Assembly: GCA_032718475.1 (NCBI GenBank)
Contig: JAUCBJ010001155.1
Span: 1-44,626 of the forward strand
Length of the DNA stretch: 44,626 bases
Origin: Nemertoderma westbladi
Lineage: Eukaryota; Xenacoelomorpha; Nemertodermatida; Nemertodermatidae
Direction: 5' to 3'
Positions 29,951-42,200 of the stretch are shown piece after piece; position 1 is the first letter of the stretch, and every line of letters starts with the position of its first letter. The notes beneath the pieces are model-generated. The model had not been told where the DNA came from, did no database searches, and saw nothing but the letters and a program-made list of their open reading frames with translations. The translations under genes and the position numbers were made by a program.

Positions 29951-31873
29951 AATCTACGGGACGCATGGTCACGATGTGAAGTCTGCCACATGGTGCCCCG
30001 GTCACGATGTGAAGTCTGCCACATGGTGCCCCGGTCACGATGTGAAGTCTGCCACATGGTGCTCCAGTCACGACGTGAGGTCTGCCACATGGTGCCCCAG
30101 TCACGATGTGAGGTCTGCCATATGGTGCCCCAGTCACGGCGTGAGGTCTGCCACATGGTGCCCCAGTCACGACATGAGGTCTGCCACATGGTGCCCCAGT
30201 CACGACGTGAGGTCTGCCACATGGTGCCCCAGTCACGATGTGAGGTCTGCCATATGGTGCCCCAGTCACGACATGAGGTCTGCCACATGGTGCACCAGTC
30301 ACGAGGTGAGGTCTGCCATATGGTGCCCCAGTCACGACATGAGGTCTGCCACATGGTGCCCCAGTCACGACGTGAGGTCTGCCACATGGTGCCCCAGTCA
30401 CGATGTGAGGTCTGCCACATGGTGCCCCAGTCACGACATGAGGTCTGCCACATGGTGCCCCAGTCACGACGTGAGGTCTGCCACATGGTGCCCCAGTCAC
30501 GATGTGAGGTCTGCCATATGGTGCCCCAGTCACGACGTGAGGTCTGCCACATGGTGCCACAGTCACTTTGTGAGGTCTGCCACATGGTGTCCCAGTCACG
30601 ACGTGAGGTCTGCCACATGGTGCCCCAGTCACGACTCGAGGTCTGCCACATGGTGCACCACCATGACGTGAGGTCTGCCACATGGTGCACCACCATGACG
30701 TGAGGTCTGCGACATGGTGCCCCAGTCACGACGTGATGTCTGCCACATGGTGCCCCAGTCACGACGTGAGGTCTGCCACATGGTGCCCCAGTCACGATGT
30801 GAGGTCTGCCATATGGTGCCCCAGTCACGACATGAGGTCTGCCACATGGTGCACCAGTCACGACGTGAGGTCTGCCATATGGTGCCCCAGTCACGACATG
30901 AGGTCTGCCACATGGTGCCCCAGTCACGACGTGAGGTCTGCCACATGGTGCCCCAGTCACGATGTGAGGTCTGCCACATGGTGTCCCAGTCACGACATGA
31001 GGTCTGCCACATGGTGCCCCAGTCACGACGTGAGGTCTGCCACATGCTGCCCCAGTCACGATGTGAGGTCTGCCATATGGTGCCCCAGTCACGACATGAG
31101 GTCTGCCACATGGTGCACCAGTCACGACGTGAGGTCTGCCATATGGTGCCCCAGTCACGACATGAGGTCTGCCACATGGTGCCCCAGTCACGACGTGAGG
31201 TCTGCCACATGGTGCCCCAGTCACGATGTGAGGTCTGCCACATGGTGCCCCAGTCACGACATGAGGTCTGCCACATGGTGCCCCAGTCACGACGTGAGGT
31301 CTGCCACATGGTGCCCCAGTCACGATGTGAGGTCTGCCATATGGTGCCCCAGTCACGACGTGAGGTCTGCCACATGGTGCCCCAGTCACGATGTGAGGTC
31401 TGCCACATGGTGTCCCAGTCACGACGTGAGGTCTTCCACATGGTGCCCCAGTCACGACTCGAGGTCTGCCACATGGTGCACCACCATGACGTGAGGTCTG
31501 CCACATGGTGCACCACCATGACGTGAGGTCTGCCACATGGTGCCCCAGTCACGACGTGATGTCTGCCACATGGTGCACCACCATGACGTGAGGTCTGCCA
31601 CATGGTGCCCCAGTCACGACGTGAGGTCTACCACATGGTGCACCACCATGACGTGAGGTCTGCCGCATGGTGCACCACCATGACGTGAGGTCTGCCACAT
31701 GGTGCCCCAGTCACGACGTGATGTCTGCCACATGGTGCACCACCATCATGACGTGAGGTCTGCCACATGGTGCACCACCATGACGTGAGGTCTTCCACAT
31801 GGTGCACCACCATGACGTGGGGTCTGCCACATGGTGCACTACCATGACGTGAGGTCTGCCACATGGTACACAC
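29951..31873. repeat. 33-bp minisatellite with higher-order structure
   Basis: About 58 units share GAGGTCTGCCACATGGTG and vary at GACGTG, GATGTG or GACATG and at CACATGG or CATATGG. Most units are 33 bp, so all six frames tend to stay open and give long artefactual ORFs on both strands. Towards the right end 32-bp units with CACCACCATGACGTG appear. A 25-unit block recurs at an 823-bp offset: rare markers such as ACGACTCGAGG are at 30631 and 31454. Confidence 0.95.
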
Positions 31874-32029
31874 TGCCGTCAGTGAGGTAGCTACAGTGCA
31901 CAGCGTCACTCAGATTAAAGTTACATTTTTGCTATTATTGTCACGATTCAATCATTGAAATGAACCTGGAAGTATTTGTGCACTACTGCTACTACTACTA
32001 TAATCGGCCTGCTGCATTGAAACTGCACA

Positions 32030-32512
32030 TTGAGATGCTATGCAGGCTTAACAAAAATATTTTGTCACCACCGGCCGTGTCCTATAAGTAGCGTCTCACA
32101 AAATTCATGGGGTGTCCACCATGCTTATTTTCGCCATTGGGCTGCCAAAGCAGAAGATTGTGCACAGGCTGGTCATCACGGGAAATTTGCATGTCCTTCA
32201 AAGCGGAGGCGGCTTTGTTCTACTGTCAAGGTTTGGGGAACCAAAGAGACATCTACAATGTTATATTATAGTGTCTGGTTAGAGATGTGTGCATTGTACT
32301 TGACACAATGAACCCGACGTAGCATTCTTGTGAATGCGCCACCTAGAGATTTGGTATCCTCAGAAGTTAGAGCCCAGCATGGACTCCCGTAGGAGTACTG
32401 GAACTACTGCTGCTCTAAATAATTGGACCGTCAAGTTTCCGATGAATTCTGTGTGACTTCCAAATCCTGGAAAGACCATTTAATGCTGCCGATGCCTTTC
32501 CCTTACGTATTT
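32030..32512 (-). pseudogene. RTE-like LINE fragment, RT thumb and C-terminus
   Basis: The 32282-32512 part is a diverged second copy of 13523-13760 (MLRRVHCVKYNAHIS region). It continues beyond that copy into ISNQTL...DVSLV, LRFEGHANFP and a GNKHGG-type segment. The LRxxGH...RGxP-like arrangement is typical of the tail of RTE-type LINE proteins. Frameshifts and stops interrupt it. The 5' end breaks off near 32512. Confidence 0.6.
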
Positions 32513-33093
32513 GTGCACAATAAATTATGATTTGCTCTAAAATTTTATTCGACCCACCGCAAATTGTGATTTACGCACGACCACGGGTTTCCATTTAAAG
32601 TGCGAGTTTGTGTGTGAAACTGTGGATCACCGCAGCCACAACTCTAGGACTCCCGTGAAAATAAGCTACAAAGCTTTAGGGGTAATCCTATATGTTATGT
32701 TGGACACGTTCGTGGGGCGTCGCGCAGCACGCGAACTTTGGCAAAAATTGGCAAAGAAATCAATTTGATCTGGAGTTAAAAGTTCGAGAGGTATTTGGCC
32801 GTAACTTTTAAAAATATTGGAACTTTTTCTCTAGTATGCCCAGCCCATACAAAATCTGGTTGAAAATTGTTAAAATCTTCAAAAGTTATTTACGAATGAA
32901 TTTTTTATTACAGATAGACAGACAGACGGACATGAAATTTTGCCATATTAACTAATTATAATTGTGCACTAAGGTTCGCCTTTACTGCGTGGCACGCCCT
33001 ACAGTACCCTTACAGTATACATTGTTGTTATTGTTTTTACATAAGAGAGGGCGTTCATAAAGATTTCACGCAAATTTCCTCGATTTTTGACCA
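32513..33093. other. Non-coding; dispersed module at 32870-33005
   Basis: The 32870-33005 part repeats the module seen at 14100-14285 (AATCTTCAAAAGTTA, then AGACAGACAGACGGAC). The segment 33049-33093 (GGGCGTTCATAAAGATTTC) looks like a DNA-transposon terminus, but no partner was found. Confidence 0.45.
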
Positions 33094-33117
33094 CCCCCCC
33101 CCCCCCCCCCCCCCCCC
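33094..33117 (+). repeat. C homopolymer, 24 bp
   Basis: An uninterrupted C24 run is followed by TCCCTCCCTCCCC. On the minus strand it would be G-quadruplex-prone. It is also a likely site of length error in sequencing. Confidence 0.85.
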
Positions 33118-33423
33118 TCCCTCCCTCCCCAGACAAAAAATATTTTTATGTTAATAATACACAATGTTTGTTATGCCAAAATACACTTTAAAATATATTC
33201 AATCATATTTTCCCACGAGCAAGCCAATTGTTCATCTATTCTATATTAATAACATGTATTACAGAGTCGGTATCAATGCCTTCTATGTCCTCCTCAATTT
33301 ATCGTTTATACTCAGTGTGATTGAGTTTAAATGTTTTCCTTAAAGTTACCCAGTCATCTACAAATGTGTTAAGTCAAAGTGAGACACAACTGAGAAAACA
33401 TTTGTGAAAAAAAGTGAAAAACA
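33118..33423. other. Non-coding flank of the 38-bp satellite
   Basis: AT-rich sequence with no gene or recognised repeat end. Confidence 0.4.
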
Positions 33424-36082
33424 CTACTGCTACCCAAAGGAAGGAGTGGGCGCTAAACACCTATCTGCTACCCAAAGGAAGGAGTTGGCGCTAAACACCT
33501 AACTGCTACCAAAAGGAAGGAGTGGGCGCTAAACACCTATCTGCTACCCAAAGGAAAGAGTGGGCGCTAAACACCTATCTGCTACCCAAAGGAAGGAGTG
33601 AGCGCTAAATACCTCTCTGCTACCCAAAGGAAGGAGTGGGCGCTAAATACCTATCTGCTACCCAAAGGATGGAGTGGGCGCTAAACACCTATATGTTACC
33701 CAAAGGAAGGAGTGGGCGCTAAATACCTATCTGCTACCCAAAGGAAGGAGTGAGCGCTAAATACCTCTCTGCTACCCAAAGGAAGGAGTGGGCGCTAAAC
33801 ACCTATCTGCTACCCAAAGGAAGGAGTGAGCGCTAAATACCTCTCTGCTACCCAAAGGAAGGAGTGGGCGCTAAATACCTATCTGCTACCCAAAGGATGG
33901 AGTGGGCGCTAAAAACCTATCTGCTACCCAAAGGAAGGAGTGGGCGCTAAAAACCTATCTGCTACCCAAAGGAAGGAGTGGGCGCTAAACACCTATCTGC
34001 AACCCAAAGGAAGGAGTGGGCGCTAAAAACCTATCTGCTACCCAAAGGAAGGAGTGAGCGCTAAATACCTCTCTGCTACCCAAAGGAAGGAGTGGGCGCT
34101 AAATACCTATCTGCTACCCAAAGGATGGAGTGGGCGCTAAAAACCTATCTGCTACCCAAAGGAAGGAGTGGGCGCTAAAAACCTATCTGCTACCCAAAGG
34201 AAGGAGTGAGCGCTAAATACCTCTCTGCTACCCAAAGGAAGGAGTGGGCGCTAAATACCTATCTGCTACCCAAAGGATGGAGTGGGCGCTAAAAACCTAT
34301 CTGCTACCCAAAGGAAGGAGTGGGCGCTAAATACCTATCTGCTACCCAAAGGAAGGAGTGAGCGCTAAATACCTCTCTGCTACCCAAAGGAAGGAGTGAG
34401 CGCTAAATACCTCTCTGCTACCCAAAGGAAGGAGTGGGCGCTAAATACCTATCTGCTACCCAAGGGATGGAGTGGGCGCTAAAAACCTATCTGCTACCCA
34501 AAGGAAGGAGTGGGCGCTAAACACATATCTGCTACCCAAAGGAAGAAGTTGGCGCTAAACACCTATCTGCTACCCAAAGGAAGGAGTGAGCGCTAAATAC
34601 CTCTCTGCTACCCAAAGGAAGGAGTGGGCGCTAAATACCTATCTGCTACCCAAAGGAAGGAGTGGGCGCTAAATACCTATCTGCTACCCAAAGGAAGGAG
34701 TGGGCGCTAAACACCTATCTGCTTCCCAAAGGAAGGAGTGGGCGCTGAACACCTATCTGCTACCCAAAGGAAGGAGTGGGCGCTAAACACCTATCTGCTA
34801 CCCAAAGGAAGGAGTTGGCGCTAAACACCTATCTGCTACCCAAAGGAAGGAGTGGGCGCTAAATACCTATCTGCTACCCAAAGGAAGGAGTGGGCGCTAA
34901 AAACCTATCTGCTACCCAAAGGAAGGAGTTGGCGCTAAACACCTATCTGCTACCCAAAGGAAGGAGTGGGCGCTAAACACCTATCTGCTACCCAAATGAA
35001 GGAATGGATGCTAAATACCTATCTGCTACCCAAAGGATGGAGTGGGCGCTAAACACCTATCTGTTACCCAAAGGAAGGAGTGGGCGCTAAACACCTATGT
35101 GCTACCCAAATGAAGGAATGGATGCTAAATACCTATCTGCTACCCAAAGGAAGGAGTGGGCGCTAAATACCTATCTGTTACCCAAAGGAAGGAGTGGGCG
35201 CTAAACACCTATCTGCTACCCAAATGAAGGAATGGATGCTAAATACCTATCTGCTACCCAAAGGATGGAGTGGGCGCTAAACACCTATCTGTTACCCAAA
35301 GGAAGAAGTTGGCGCTAAACACCTATCTGCTACCCAAAGGAAGGAGTGAGCGCTAAATACCTCTCTGCTACCCAAAGGAAGGAGTGGGCGCTAAATACCT
35401 ATCTGCTACCCAAAGGAAGGAGTGGGCGCTAAATACCTATCTGCTACCCAAAGGAAGGAGTGGGCGCTAAACACCTATCTGCTTCCCAAAGGAAGGAGTG
35501 GGCGCTGAACACCTATCTGCTACCCAAAGGAAGGAGTGGGCGCTAAACACCTATCTGCTACCCAAAGGAAGGAGTTGGCGCTAAACACCTATCTGCTACC
35601 CAAAGGAAGGAGTGGGCGCTAAATACCTATCTGCTACCCAAAGGAAGGAGTGGGCGCTAAAAACCTATCTGCTACCCAAAGGAAGGAGTTGGCGCTAAAC
35701 ACCTATCTGCTACCCAAAGGAAGGAGTGGGCGCTAAACACCTATCTGCTACCCAAATGAAGGAATGGATGCTAAATACCTATCTGCTACCCAAAGGAAGG
35801 AGTTTGCGCTAAACACCTATCTGCTACCCAAAGGAAGGAGTGGCCGCTAAACACCTATCTGCTACCCAAAGGAAGGAGTGGGCGCTAAACACCTATCTGC
35901 TACCCAAATGAAGGAATGGATGCTAAATACCTATCTGCTACCCAAAGGATGGAGTGGGCGCTAAACACCTATCTGTTACCCAAAGGAAGGAGTGGCCGCT
36001 AAACACCTATCTGTTACCCAAAGGAAGGAGTGGCCGCTAAACACCTATCTGCTACCCAAAGGAAGGAGTGGGCGATAAATAC
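33424..36082 (+). repeat. 38-bp satellite, block 1 (about 70 units)
   Basis: Each unit contains CTACCCAAAGGAAGGAGTGG followed by GCGCTAAACACCTATCTG. Variants include GAGTGAGCGC with CTCTCTG, GGATGGAG, and AATGAAGGAATGGATGC. Rare variants recur at a 760-bp offset, equal to 20 units (GCTTCCC at 34721 and 35481; GGAAGAAGTT at 34541 and 35301). Roughly 505 bp are therefore duplicated as a block (34531-35035 and 35291-35795). Confidence 0.95.
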
Positions 36083-36304
36083 ATATTATTATTTATTTAT
36101 CGCGCCAATTGCGCGCAAGCGCTAGTCAAGCTAGCATTTATTTGAATTAACAGTAAAAATGAAATAAAATATGTACAAAAATTACACAAAACCAGGGGAA
36201 CAACCCTAGAAACAACGATGCGAGTAAAAACCAGTTACACTATATAATTCGCTGGCAACAATCTACCAGTTTATTGACATTATTGTTTGTGGATCTGGGA
36301 CACA

Positions 36305-37330
36305 CTACCGTTTATGTACATTAAAAAAATTTAGAATACGATCATGTTTCAAGGTTATTGGCAATGAAGAGTTGTAACATTCTACTATAAAATTCCGTGC
36401 AATGCACTGTTGGTTGGTGAGAGAGTTCAGATATATTCTTCCCAAAAGTGATACTTTGCTGTATCTGTAGGTTAAAAGTGATGAGAGTTTCGGCAGAGGA
36501 TAATGGAGTGTCGATTTAACATACGTAGAAAAAATCCCAGCGTATTTGTTTGACGCGTTACTGGTTAGTCCGAGGTAAGTGAGGGAAGATTGTATCAGCA
36601 CGTTTGGGCAGTCTCTCATCCGTAAGATTGCCCCGAGATTGTGCCTAAACAGTTCACAGGATAATGGCCGACAGTCCAATAAATTGTAGATGATCAAATT
36701 GTCCACATATGGGCCTAAGTGAGTGACACTACGCAGCGCTTTCCTGTACGAGATATCGAGTTTTTCTAATTCCTCTTTTGTCATCATTCCGATCGTGTAC
36801 TTTAGAGAATGTATGAGTGATGGTAGTGCAACAAGGCGCCACAGGTGCCCTACAGTTTGGCAACTCAGATGACGTGTAGTCCAACCACGACGATGAAAGG
36901 CATCGGCTAGTCTTGTAGTTGACTGTACGATTTCGTTGAGGACTTGCGAACCAGATGTTCTTGGCAGTTTATAGCCAAGAAAGCAGATAAACGGATCAGC
37001 TAATATCAAGTTTTGTTTAATGTTGAGGAACAGTGGCACTGAACTTTCAGGTTGATTTTTACCCAATATGTATGTCCAGATTGTCTTTGATTGCTCAATA
37101 TTTAATTTGATTTCACCAAGCTTTGTATTAACTAAACTTATCATATGTTCTAATTCTGCTATGGATTTCCCAAATATGAGAATATCGTCGGCATAAGCAA
37201 TTATTTGAAACCATAGATTAATAAGGTTGGAGCTGTCACCCGGTGTCTCAAATGTGGATAAAACGCACCCTGTATAAATATTGAAGAATATCGGGGATAG
37301 AAGGGACCCCTGTTTAATGCCACGTTATGA
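36305..37330 (-). pseudogene. LINE ORF2, 3' part after a frameshift (RT palm end and C-terminus)
   Basis: The frame resumes with GIKQGSLLSPIFFNIY, then the catalytic IAYADDILIFGKS, and continues through a thumb-like region (SGSQVLNEIVQS, HRRGWTTRHLS) to a stop at 36305. It has no start codon of its own and belongs to the ORF upstream. The frame changes within about 20 bases of 37320, where the upstream frame ends in EGIKLITWH. A single-base indel accounts for this. There is no C-terminal zinc knuckle or RNase H. Confidence 0.85.
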
Positions 37331-39452
37331 GTTTGATGCCCTCTAAGTCAATACAGTCACCGCATTTAAGAAACCCCACGGTGTGAGGGTAGTAGCTGAT
37401 AAGCACTAGGCAAATATGCGGATTAATATGCTTGGATAACTCATTGAACAAAATTACATAATCTACATTGTCGAAGGCACTTTGTATGTCGAGCTGGCAG
37501 ACGTATATTGTTTGGCCGATTTGTCTCTGATGGTTTAAAAATTCCAGAATAGATGCTATGATAAGATCCGTACCAATCTTAGCCTGGTAGGCCAGCTGGG
37601 CCTTCGGTATCAGCTGGTATAGTGCTGGGAAGCATTCATGTAGTATAACTCCTTCGAGAATCTTTCCGAAAATGCAAATTGTGGATATTGGTCTATATGA
37701 TCTAGATGAAAGTACTGGTCGATTCTTTCCTTTATAAATATTGGTTATTAGAGTATTCCCAAACAAAACTGGGATATCTCCTAATCTGAGACATACATTG
37801 AACATGTCAGCTATTAATGACGTGGCAAATTCTTTATTTAAACACAATAAATGCTCTAGAACTAGACCGGAAGCATCTGGTGATTTGCCACGCGCTAGAG
37901 ATTCCAATGCCCGTTCAACAGTTCTAGGAGAAATAATGGGTGGAATGGTTGTGGTACAGGTTTCTTGTATATTCGCTTTGAGTATGTTGAGCTCATCCTT
38001 GAGTTTGAGATCAGGATTGTTATTGTTTTTCATCTCTTCCTTAATAACGGATTGAGCTTTTTCCGAAGCTATTAGCTTATCTTTGCTATTGAAGTAGTTC
38101 CAGAATCTCCGCGGGTTGTTGTGCATTAGTCCAGCTTCCTTTTTGACTTTTGTGGCCAGTGCACTCTTTGCAAGAAAGTTTTTCAAGCGTCTAATTGATC
38201 GGCGAGATTCGTTATATGCAGGTTTGTATATACTAGACTCATTCTTGTTATCATTGCTCCATAAGTCATATAGTTGACTGCAGGTTCTGATACGGCTCTT
38301 TAGTTTCGGAGATGCTCTGATGCGAAGATTCTTGGTATGTCGTCGAGTTGCAGTTCGTTTAGGTAAGTGAAGGGCAGCCGCTTCATAAATGGATTTCTCA
38401 ATATCTGATGCAAAGAATGTAACATCTGCAATTGTCCATTGTGATAATTGACTAGGTTGCACATTATAAGTTACTTTCAGTCGTCTGACAACTTCTTCCT
38501 GATATTGAGTTAGCATGGTCGAATTTACCTTTTCCCATGCAATACGTGGTTTGACTTTAAGTGTCCTAGGTTGAGTGGTATGCTTAACTATTGTATGGTT
38601 TGTTTTACAATGAGAATCTAATAGGCATGACGATGTAGCATGTACATGTACATTATCAAGGTGGAAATGAGCAACCACTGGTACATGATCTGAATATAGT
38701 TGGAAGTCGTGCTCAAATACTTTCCCTTTTGTTACACAATTGAGCATATGTTGATTGGTGATAATGTGATCTATGTATGAGAAACCATTACCACGAAATG
38801 TAATACAAGGTCCGGAAAATGGAGAGTAGGTATCAATTGCGACCAGCTCAGATTCTTTGAGGTAATTATGAAGTAGGCGGCCTCTTTTGCTTATTTTGAG
38901 TTTGCATTTCCTAGGACCTTGTAGGTTACCTAAGTCTGTGTTTGTGTCAGCTAGGATTACGGGTGATGAATCGCTATGTACCTGGAGAATAGTACTGAGC
39001 CGCCCAACGTGGTCATTATAGAGCGTGGAGTCTTTGGATGTGTCCGGGAAGTAGCAGCATGTCACTACAAATGGCTGTTGGTAGTTACAATAATTAGCAC
39101 GGATTCCAACTATATCATCCTTAGAGTCAAATCGAGTTATGTTGTTGAAGGCTGAAGTCCTATAGAACAATGCTACTCCGCCACGTATTACAGTAGATGA
39201 GTTATTTCTAGTAGTGAAGACACAATCAAAGTCGTCATGTAGCCCCAACAGTAATTCCTTAGCTTCAAGCTTGTCTAACCAATGTTCCTGTAGCGCGAGG
39301 ACGTCCAACTGGCTGAGAAGATCTTTAACAGCATCGCTGCTTGAAGTGAAACCATGACAGTTAAAAGTTCCCAAACGTATATCCCGTATCGATTCATCAC
39401 AAGCTTGTAAAGTTATTGTGTTAGGGGCTACATTATCGTTGATGTTAAACAT
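37314..39452 (-). pseudogene. LINE ORF2, 5' part: apurinic-type endonuclease and RT fingers
   Basis: This frame of 712 codons starts at ATG 39452. The endonuclease domain (about 25-265) shows LGTFNCHGF, LALQEHWL, GGVALFYR, VILADTNTDLG, SYIDHIITN and SDHVPV, matching the catalytic N, E, D, N, D and H pattern of APE-type LINE nucleases (ADTN where GDFN is usual). RT landmarks follow: SYRPISTICIFGKILEG, LAYQAKIGTDLIIASILE and CQLDIQSAFDNVDY with a catalytic Asp. The frame then ends at a frameshift. The ORF start overlaps the stop of ORF1. Apart from that indel no stops are seen, so the copy is young. Clade within APE-type LINEs was not determined. Confidence 0.88.
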
Positions 39453-39730
39453 ACTGCCTCATATTTGGATGGAATGTCTCGAATTGGTGACTCGGATAAA
39501 TCTGCTTCTTTATATCATCAAATTTGTTATCTCCAGACCTTCCCGTGGTGTAGTTAATCAATTCGTGACATTCTGTACCAGTTGGCCAGAAGGAATGACT
39601 AAGCAATGTAGTGCGGTTTCCGCGGTCAATGGTTACTCTCATACATATATTGTTGTTGTCAGACATAACATGAGATATTCTGTGAACAGGGATACGCCTG
39701 TCTTGAAGATAATCCTTGATGCAGTCATAT
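39445..39730 (-). pseudogene. Truncated LINE ORF1, C-terminal part
   Basis: About 95 codons remain, beginning at the satellite junction. The sequence (RRIPVHRISHVMSDNNNICM, then SFWPTGTECHELI) was not assigned to a known ORF1 domain. It ends with TAA inside ATGTTTAA, so the ORF1 stop overlaps the ORF2 start by a few bases. This suggests coupled termination and re-initiation, as reported for some LINEs. Confidence 0.6.
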
Positions 39731-40084
39731 CTGCTACACAAAGGAAGGAGTGGGCGCTAAACACCTATCTGCTACCCAAAGGAAGGAGTGGGCGCTAAAC
39801 ACCTATCTGCTACCCAAAGGAAGGAGTGGGCGCTAAACACCTATCTGTTACCCAAAGGAAGGAGTGGGCGCTAAACACCTATCTGCTACCCAAAGGAAGG
39901 AGTGGGCGCTAAACACCTATCTGCTACCCAAAGGAAGGAGTGGGCGCTAAATACCTATCTGCTACCCAAAGGAAGGAGTGGGCGCTAAACACCTATCTGC
40001 TACCCAAAGGAAGGAGTGGGCGCTAAATACCTATCTGCTACCCAAAGGAAGGAGTGGGCGCTAAACACCTATCTGCTACCCAAA
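39731..40084 (+). repeat. 38-bp satellite, block 2 (about 9 units)
   Basis: Nine almost identical units lie between the two LINEs. The first unit carries CTACACAAAGG instead of CTACCCAAAGG. Homogeneity is higher than in block 1. Confidence 0.95.
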
Positions 40085-40318
40085 TATATTTATTTATTTC
40101 AAACCAGAACGTTCATATACAGTTTTAAATAGCACAACATACATAATAAGTAAGTAAATATGAGTATAAATGACACGACCCCCCCCCCCCCCCCCCCCCA
40201 TTATTGTAATCAATATTGCACGAAAAGTAACATTAAATTTATGGTAAAGACAGACAGAGTCGTTTGTATGTATCAAAAATAACAGAATCCGTGAGACAAG
40301 CTGACCTCACAGTACAAA

Positions 40319-42200
40319 TTATAATGTTATTGGATTTAAAAACACGATTATAGAGACTACACAAGGCAAACCTACGGATGTGTGTAATGACTTCAGATTT
40401 AATGACACTAACATTTCACTAGCACTATTCCATTGACCATTATCTAATCTAGAAAAACCAAATAGTCTCCTAACACACTGATTTAAAGCTACAGTAATTT
40501 TGTTGATTTTGTTCGCCGAACTATATCTATCCCCCCAAAGAGCACAACAGTAAACAGATGAACAGTAAGCATTGAATAAAACACGTTTTATCTTTTTAGA
40601 GCACTTACTAAATCGACGGATTAACATATTAGCTCGACCATAGAAAGCTCTTGTTTGAGCAGCTATGTCAAGGTCGTCACAAAAATCAGAACTGATTATG
40701 TGTCCTAAGTATTTAAATTTAGTAACTACTTCAATAATTTTCCCGTACAAATAAATATGTCCGACTTCAATATCTGGCCTATGTTTGCTACGAAAGAATA
40801 CACATTTTGACTTTTTAATATTAAATTTCAAACTATTAGAATCAGCAAAAGAAACACATAGATCTATTAACACTTGCAACGCACCTGGTGTAGTTGTAAT
40901 AATGCACAAATCGTCAGCATAAATTAAGTGATTCATATTCAATCCATCAATATTACATCCAATATTACTTTGCTCCAATATAATACTCAACCGGTCTATG
41001 AAAACATTGAAAAATATTGGTGAGCAAATTCCACCTTGAATAACCCCGTTCGAACAATTAAATACAGTTGAATACACCCCACTCCATCGAACGTACATAT
41101 TAATGTTACGATACCAAAATAAAATAACCCTAATAATATATAACGGTACTTTACGGTCCAATAGGCACTGAAAAAGTTTAGCATGATCCACATTATCAAA
41201 TGCTTTACTCGCGTCTAAAAAACAGATATATATATTTGAACCACGAACCAGAAAATAATTAACAATTTCTTTGATTGTATAGATGCACAATTCTGTCCCC
41301 ATTCCCCGTTTGAACCCAAATTGATGGTCACCAGTATCAAGACAGTCTCTAACCCTATGCAAAATTATAACTTCAAATAATTTACTGAGTATTGAAGTTA
41401 GTGAAATAGGTCTATAGTTATTTGAGTCAGTAACACTTGAGGTTTTGCACTTTACAATAGGCGATACAACTGTGTCCATCATTTTGCTGGGCATGAACCC
41501 ATGAATATTGATACTACTATATAATAAAGCTAACAGTACATACAAATAATCACAGGCAAAAATAAAGTGTTCAGAATATATACCATCTTTACCGCATGAT
41601 TTATTAAGTTTAAGCTCCCCAACAGCATCAATAACATCATCTACCGTGACTATCATATCACCACTAAACTCTATACCGGTAATTTTGCTCATGACATGTT
41701 TCATAGTTAAATTATCTTTCGAGTTATCACCGGCGTTAAAAATGTTTCTATAGTGGTTTGCCCAAAAATTAGAAATATTTTCTTTGCCAATGACACCGTC
41801 TATTGTTGTCGCACCTGGCACCTTACTGTTGTTGTCCTTTTTGATATTTTTCCAAAAATCGTCAAAACCGTTAGAAGAACGAATAAAAGATTCAGCATAT
41901 TTGTCACATTTAGATTTTTCTACATTTCGTTTTACTTCACGGAACATTCTTTTAAAACGCATTTTAGCCATGTACATTTGACGGTGGATATCACCATTGC
42001 GTGGGCTGCCTGCGCCTCGCCATATTAAAAAAGCTAACCGCGCCTGACCATGTAAGTCACTAACTGCATCATTCCAACCAGGAATTTCATTCCTCTCTCC
42101 TTCAGTTTTACTACCAGGTTTACTATGTGGGAACACATTACCAGAAGCACAGTTAATGCAATCAACAATGTTGGAATAAAATTCTGATAACTCATCACAA
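40319..42200 (-). pseudogene. LINE reverse transcriptase, intact RT frame
   Basis: The frame covers a complete RT: NYRPISLTSILSKLFEV, HQFGFKRGMGTELCIYTIK, the catalytic FLDASKAFDNVDH, NGVIQGGICSPIFFNVF, the catalytic LIYADDLCIIT, then KSKCVFFRSK and FKYLGHIISSD. It ends at 40319 after a thumb region (SVYCCALWGDRYSS). No stops fall within 600 codons. It has no start of its own; upstream coding continues in another frame across an A-homopolymer near 42205-42211. The fold and motifs place it in the CR1/L2/Jockey-like group of non-LTR RTs. RT activity of the translated part is conceivable, but the element cannot mobilise itself. Confidence 0.88.

Larger units (their letters stand above)
36083..39730 (-). 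mobile_element. Non-LTR retrotransposon inserted in the satellite, near full-length coding region
   Basis: Satellite DNA lies on both sides. CATAT at both borders (36082-36086, 39726-39730) is a possible short target duplication. On the minus strand the order is truncated ORF1, endonuclease-RT ORF2, about 220 bp of 3' untranslated DNA, and an AATAAATAATAATA-like tail at the 36.09-kb end. The 5' end is truncated inside ORF1. Confidence 0.88.

Noticed and set aside
29840-31603. Long ORFs on both strands (230-560 codons) with CHMVPQSRREV- or GRPHVVTGAPC-type repeats
   Set aside because: They are by-products of the 33-bp repeat period, which keeps every frame open on both strands. No independent coding evidence exists.
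32030-32311. Plus-strand 93-codon ORF
   Set aside because: The minus strand of the same DNA reads as the tail of an RTE-like LINE protein, which explains the conservation better.
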